Of a DNA stretch of 64,000 nt, positions 23,021-64,000 are shown in pieces; position 1 is the stretch's first letter, and every line of letters starts with the position of its first letter. Position numbers and translations under genes: made by a program. The DNA is taken from the NCBI GenBank assembly GCA_020310875.1, contig CM035437.1, forward strand, positions 45,250,056 through 45,314,055, in the 5' to 3' direction. The notes under the pieces are model-generated. The model made no database searches and had not been told where the DNA came from. It saw only the letters and a program-made list of their open reading frames with translations. The stretch comes from Ceratopteris richardii. Lineage: Eukaryota > Streptophyta > Polypodiopsida > Polypodiales > Pteridaceae.

Positions 23021-23021
<1 letters not shown>
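22424..23021. other. Unassigned stretch
   Basis: Continuation of the sequence split by the copia element. It shows loosely repeated CCAATTCGG / CCAACTTG motifs (22535-22700) and no recognisable gene. Confidence 0.3.
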
Positions 23022-23256
<235 letters not shown>

Positions 23257-23890
23257 CAAATGAAATTATATATCCACATCTCTAAAAGGTGAAATTACCT
23301 CATGGATCCGATACTTATCTGGGTAAGACAAGAGAAGAAAAGCCAAAATATACAACTGATAAGTATAAGTGCAATAACAGGAGTGTGCATTTAACTCTAA
23401 TATTACCTAAGTGAAGACATGCAATGTACTCATAACAACAGAGCAACCTTGTTCCGCCTATACAATGGTTGGAAACACATACGAGTCTTCTTCCTCATTC
23501 GATGTTATGCTATATTGCAAACAGATGTAGTCTTGGGCAGGGCCAAATGCATAATTAAGCACCAAGAAAAATGCCCAGTTTAAGTGATGATCACACATGT
23601 GATCTCCCTCATTGTAACTGTTTAATATCTCACAGGTGTCTCTTTCTGAGTGGTCAATCACTTGCATTGAAAATACTACGTCGAAAATACTATGTAAGTT
23701 AATGTAGTAGAAAACTAAAACATTAATGTAATGTGGGAGAAAAAAAACGCTATTTTTTTCCAGAACAGAAAGAGAGGGAATGCTCAATGTTACCAGAAGC
23801 TACTTGGAAAAGAAAAAAAAAAAAGACAGCGTGACTAACATATACAAACAGAAAAAAAACTTTTACAAAGGAAAACCATTTAAAAATAAC

Positions 23891-60345
<36,455 letters not shown>

Positions 60346-60680
60346 GGAACAGTCGTAAACTGGCGAGAACGTATGTGCAGAACTCCACTATAAAGCAGAC
60401 GACATTCCCCATTCGGAGACGACAACCAAAGTCGTCACGTGCAACGATTTAGCAATCACTCACTCCAGTGGAGATAGAAAGGAGCTGCTGCTGTTCATGT
60501 AAAACCAAATTTGCGACAAGTACCATTCTTTCCTTCTCGTTTTACCAACACGAAACGAGTAATTTAGCAATCACTCACTCCAGTGGAGATGCATGCTGTT
60601 CATGTAAAGCCAAATTTGCGACAGAACAAGTTCCGTTCTTTCCTTCTCTTTTTTCCCCTTCTCATGTAATTTCATGAGAA
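60346..60680 (-). promoter_or_regulatory. Upstream region of the alpha-galactosidase gene
   Basis: A G-box core CACGTG lies at 60436-60441. A direct duplication with a period of about 115 bp (ATTTAGCAATCACTCACTCC at 60447 and 60562, each followed by GTTCATGTAAA and CAAATTTGCGACA) covers about 60447-60660. No clear TATAAA was seen at the expected distance. A regulatory role is inferred from position only. Confidence 0.5.
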
Positions 60681-60689
60681 GACATTTAC

Positions 60690-62400
60690 CTTCCTTTTAG
60701 AAAACATATATCGAAATTGGAAAAGAGATATTTTTTTTTGCATAATTTTTTTTTAATGGAGGTTCAGCAAGCGTCTATGCGTCTATTGTCTCGAACTTTA
60801 ACTTTAAAAAAACAATTATACAGATGAATGAGCATAGTACTTTCGGAACCCTTCGTATTCCACAAAACAAGGGTTAGACAAGGTTACAACTAGATTCAAT
60901 TAATTTAAACTGATCAAAGCCATTACATTCTTTTGTATAAATTTCGAAAGTGTTAGTAAGGCATGCTTCTGTATACATTAACGAACATAAAAACATTAAC
61001 GAACACTCGCGCACATACACAAATACAGACCAGAAACTTCAAGAAGACAAATGGAGGAAGTAAGACCAAGGACTAGAGTACATGTAAACCACTCTAAGAA
61101 ACATCCCATATCTTCTTAAGAGTGAAAACATCAAGAAAATATACTAAGCATTCCACGATTGCCCTAGCCAAGAAAGTCATAGCTTGTATCTTTTGTGGCA
61201 ATCTTGGATATTCTGTCTTGATTGTGTGCCAAAGTCTTCATCAAATCTTGGATATTTTGTCTTAATTGTGTGCCAAAGTCTTCATAAAGCTAGCAGAAGG
61301 GGGCTATTGAGGGATTTGAAATAGAAAAGAAGTACAAGTTTGCATTTCACAATTGCCTTGAGCTAATGTTTAGCAATCACCTTTTGCACAAGTTATTGAA
61401 AGCTTTCCCAAACACACTTGGAGCATTTCCAACACTCAAGGATCATATCATGGATTCATCTAAGGTCTGAAACATCTATAAGAGACCAATATGCAAAACC
61501 CAATTGCCCTACTCCATAACAATCTTCTTTTGTGAAATTAGGATACTTGAGCTATATTAGGGACTTGAAGTTGGCATAGGGCAAACATATGAGTTGAGAT
61601 TAGCCATAATGCGTATGCAAGAGTGAGAAATGAGGGATTATAAAACTCAACTAACCTAAGTTAGGGTTTTTTGTCTAAAGACCTTAATCAGTCTAGTCAT
61701 AAGCAAAAACTTGTACATGTGTGCGTATAGAAAGCTTTGCCTGGTTATGGATTAAGAAGAAAAGAAACTAATCAGAGGTTTACATCATAAACTTTTAGGA
61801 GCAAAATTTCTTTTGTCAAGAAAGCTTATAGCAAAAAGCTCTGGTACATGTTTGACCTATCTTTTCTGGATTTCCTCTTCATTTAAGCAAAAGCAAAAGA
61901 AAAAGGTTGTCTATGAATCATTGAGTTTGTAAAGCATTAATGTTGGAGATGAGGTTGCATTTCTCATGTGAATAGTCTCTTAGAAAGAGTAAATCTTATC
62001 CTTACATTATCTCTAATTTCATTGGCCAAAAGGTGCTCCTACACATAATCAAGCTTTTGGAAGATAGAATCCTTAAGCACCACAAATGCCAATCAAAATA
62101 CCTAATTTAGCTAGGAGACTAAGGCCCAACTCAAGTATCCAATTGCATGCAAAGCTTATATGAGGGTTATGGGTCTCATCTTAGTAAACACTACCATAAC
62201 TATGCTAGTGAGGGTTATGGGTCTCATCTAATGGAAGGCCTCAAACTTATTAGAATCCACAACAATTTTGATGTTCTCCATAATTTCACCCAAGAATCTC
62301 TCTCGAGCTTTATTTTATTTTTTAGCTTGTCAAAGAAGTTGACCGATTGAAAATTATTACCTAATTATTGTAGGTATATTCTAAATTAATTTTGTACATT
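60690..62400. other. Intergenic sequence without recognised features
   Basis: AT-rich with short direct repeats (for example TTGGATATTTTGTCTT-like phrases at about 61203 and 61248; GAGGGTTATGGGTCTCATCT at 62161 and 62211). No gene recognised. Confidence 0.4.
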
Positions 62401-62409
62401 TTAAAATTG

Positions 62410-63015
<606 letters not shown>

Positions 63016-64000
63016 AACACCTATGGAATTTGTTAATCATGAGCTTTTGTGGGTATATGAGGGCATGGGGATACGTTGTCCATGTGTGAGGAGGTGTATA
63101 TGTTACCATGACCCAGAGTATATTTACTTGTGCGCATGTAAATCAAGGTGTATGATGTGGTACAAAAATATGGGTGCTATAAAAAGAGAAGATAGCATAA
63201 GGTACAAAAATATGAACGAAAATATAAGAAGGAAAAAAATCATGTGCTTAAATGAGGACCTAAAAAAGTGATGTGATTTGTTTTTTGTGTGGAAGTTTCC
63301 TTTTGCAGGAATCAAAAGGACAAAAGAAGAGGCGTGCATAACAAAAAGTGTTTACCATTTGTTTTACATTGGGAAGTACCCTTTTGCATTCTTTTCTATT
63401 TCTCTTTTCCTTGTAGATACCAAACGAATAATGAATGAGTAAAATATTTATGGTGGTCGATAGAAAGGGAGGGAAGCTCTCCAATTATGCAAGGAGATAC
63501 AAGAATAGAGAGAACTCAATGGGAACAAGGGAAGGAAAAAAAAAGAACGGCACTAGTCTCTCTTGGTGACTTCTTTGGGAGAAAGTAAGCAGGCAAAAAG
63601 GGAAGAGCTCTCATTTAGCTAAGAGGGGAGACAAGATATAGGAGGTGCATCAACCTTCTTTGGATTTTTTTGTGATTTTTGGAAGAAGAGAGAGATAGCA
63701 CAATGAGAGCGAAGGTGTTGGGTGTTCATTAAGGAGATGAGGGCATCCCTCTATGAAAAGGGGATTTGGAAAAGCACATAAAAAGAGGACATATAGGATG
63801 AAGAGAATTTCAACCATCTGAAGCATGACAACACTTCAACCATCTGTAGCAGGTTGATTGGGAATTAACATCTTGGGAGGAAAAAAGGTAGTGTGATAAA
63901 GAGCAAACATGTGGAGACTTAGAGGAATTGGACTTCACTGTTTGAGATTAGAAAAGAGAGGACTTTGAAGAGGGGAGGCATCTGTAGCAGGTGGACTAGG
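63016..64000. other. Unassigned right end of the window
   Basis: Purine-rich sequence; the phrase CATCTGTAGCAGGT recurs at about 63840 and 63979. No gene or transposon domain recognised. Confidence 0.35.

Noticed and set aside
23458..23787. 109-codon minus-strand frame just below exon 7 as the next alpha-galactosidase exon
   Set aside because: It shows none of the expected downstream blocks (RYP, CEWG, WRTT) and no resemblance to the family.

Overview
The window looks like nuclear DNA of a seed plant with a large, transposon-rich genome. Nearly all recognisable coding sequence is decayed Ty1/copia, Ty3/gypsy chromovirus, LINE and hAT material. It is interspersed with very long (TA)n, (TG)n, (TGTA)n and (GA)n microsatellites. 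Very long transposon-filled introns would suit a gymnosperm, but the species is an inference and not proven.

The most important content is easy to miss because its exons are 32 to 125 bases long. On the minus strand lie exons 1 to 7 of a GH27 alpha-galactosidase, at 60345-60221, 35024-34966, 26487-26431, 24737-24706, 24462-24359, 24282-24210 and 23949-23891. All splice sites are GT-AG, all phases agree, and the exons give a continuous 169-residue N-terminal part with signal peptide, WNSWN, DDCW and the LKYDNC nucleophile motif. Intron 1 is 25.2 kb and intron 2 is 8.5 kb; exons 8 onward were not found, so intron 7 probably covers the first 23.9 kb and runs out of the window.

Layout. 1-12.6 kb: LTR debris and a minus-strand chromovirus (B). 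B is split by an hAT element (1731-2814) and by a second chromovirus (A, 3978-11450), whose 3' LTR is itself split by another hAT-like element (4031-5112). 12.6-16.0 kb: solo or broken LTRs, a G-rich minisatellite and a tRNA-like sequence. 16.0-22.4 kb: a complete minus-strand copia element with two LTRs and a 5-bp target duplication. 23.9-26.5 kb: alpha-galactosidase exons 7 to 3. 27.3-34.1 kb (intron 2): LINE fragment and a copia element with two LTRs. 35-60 kb (intron 1): copia remnants carrying two hAT-type insertions and an internal 1.6 kb inversion, an LTR-gag remnant, a minus copia fragment and two plus gypsy remnants. 60.2-64 kb: exon 1, its upstream region and microsatellite-rich intergenic DNA.

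The best-preserved mobile gene is an hAT transposase (37725-40819, four exons in perfect phase) with a single in-frame stop, inside a 4179-bp element with terminal repeats and an 8-bp target duplication. Three further elements with hAT-type 8-bp target duplications occur; three of the four elements carry subterminal palindromes centred on CGCG. Two LTR families carry tRNA-like box A/box B sequences near their 5' ends.
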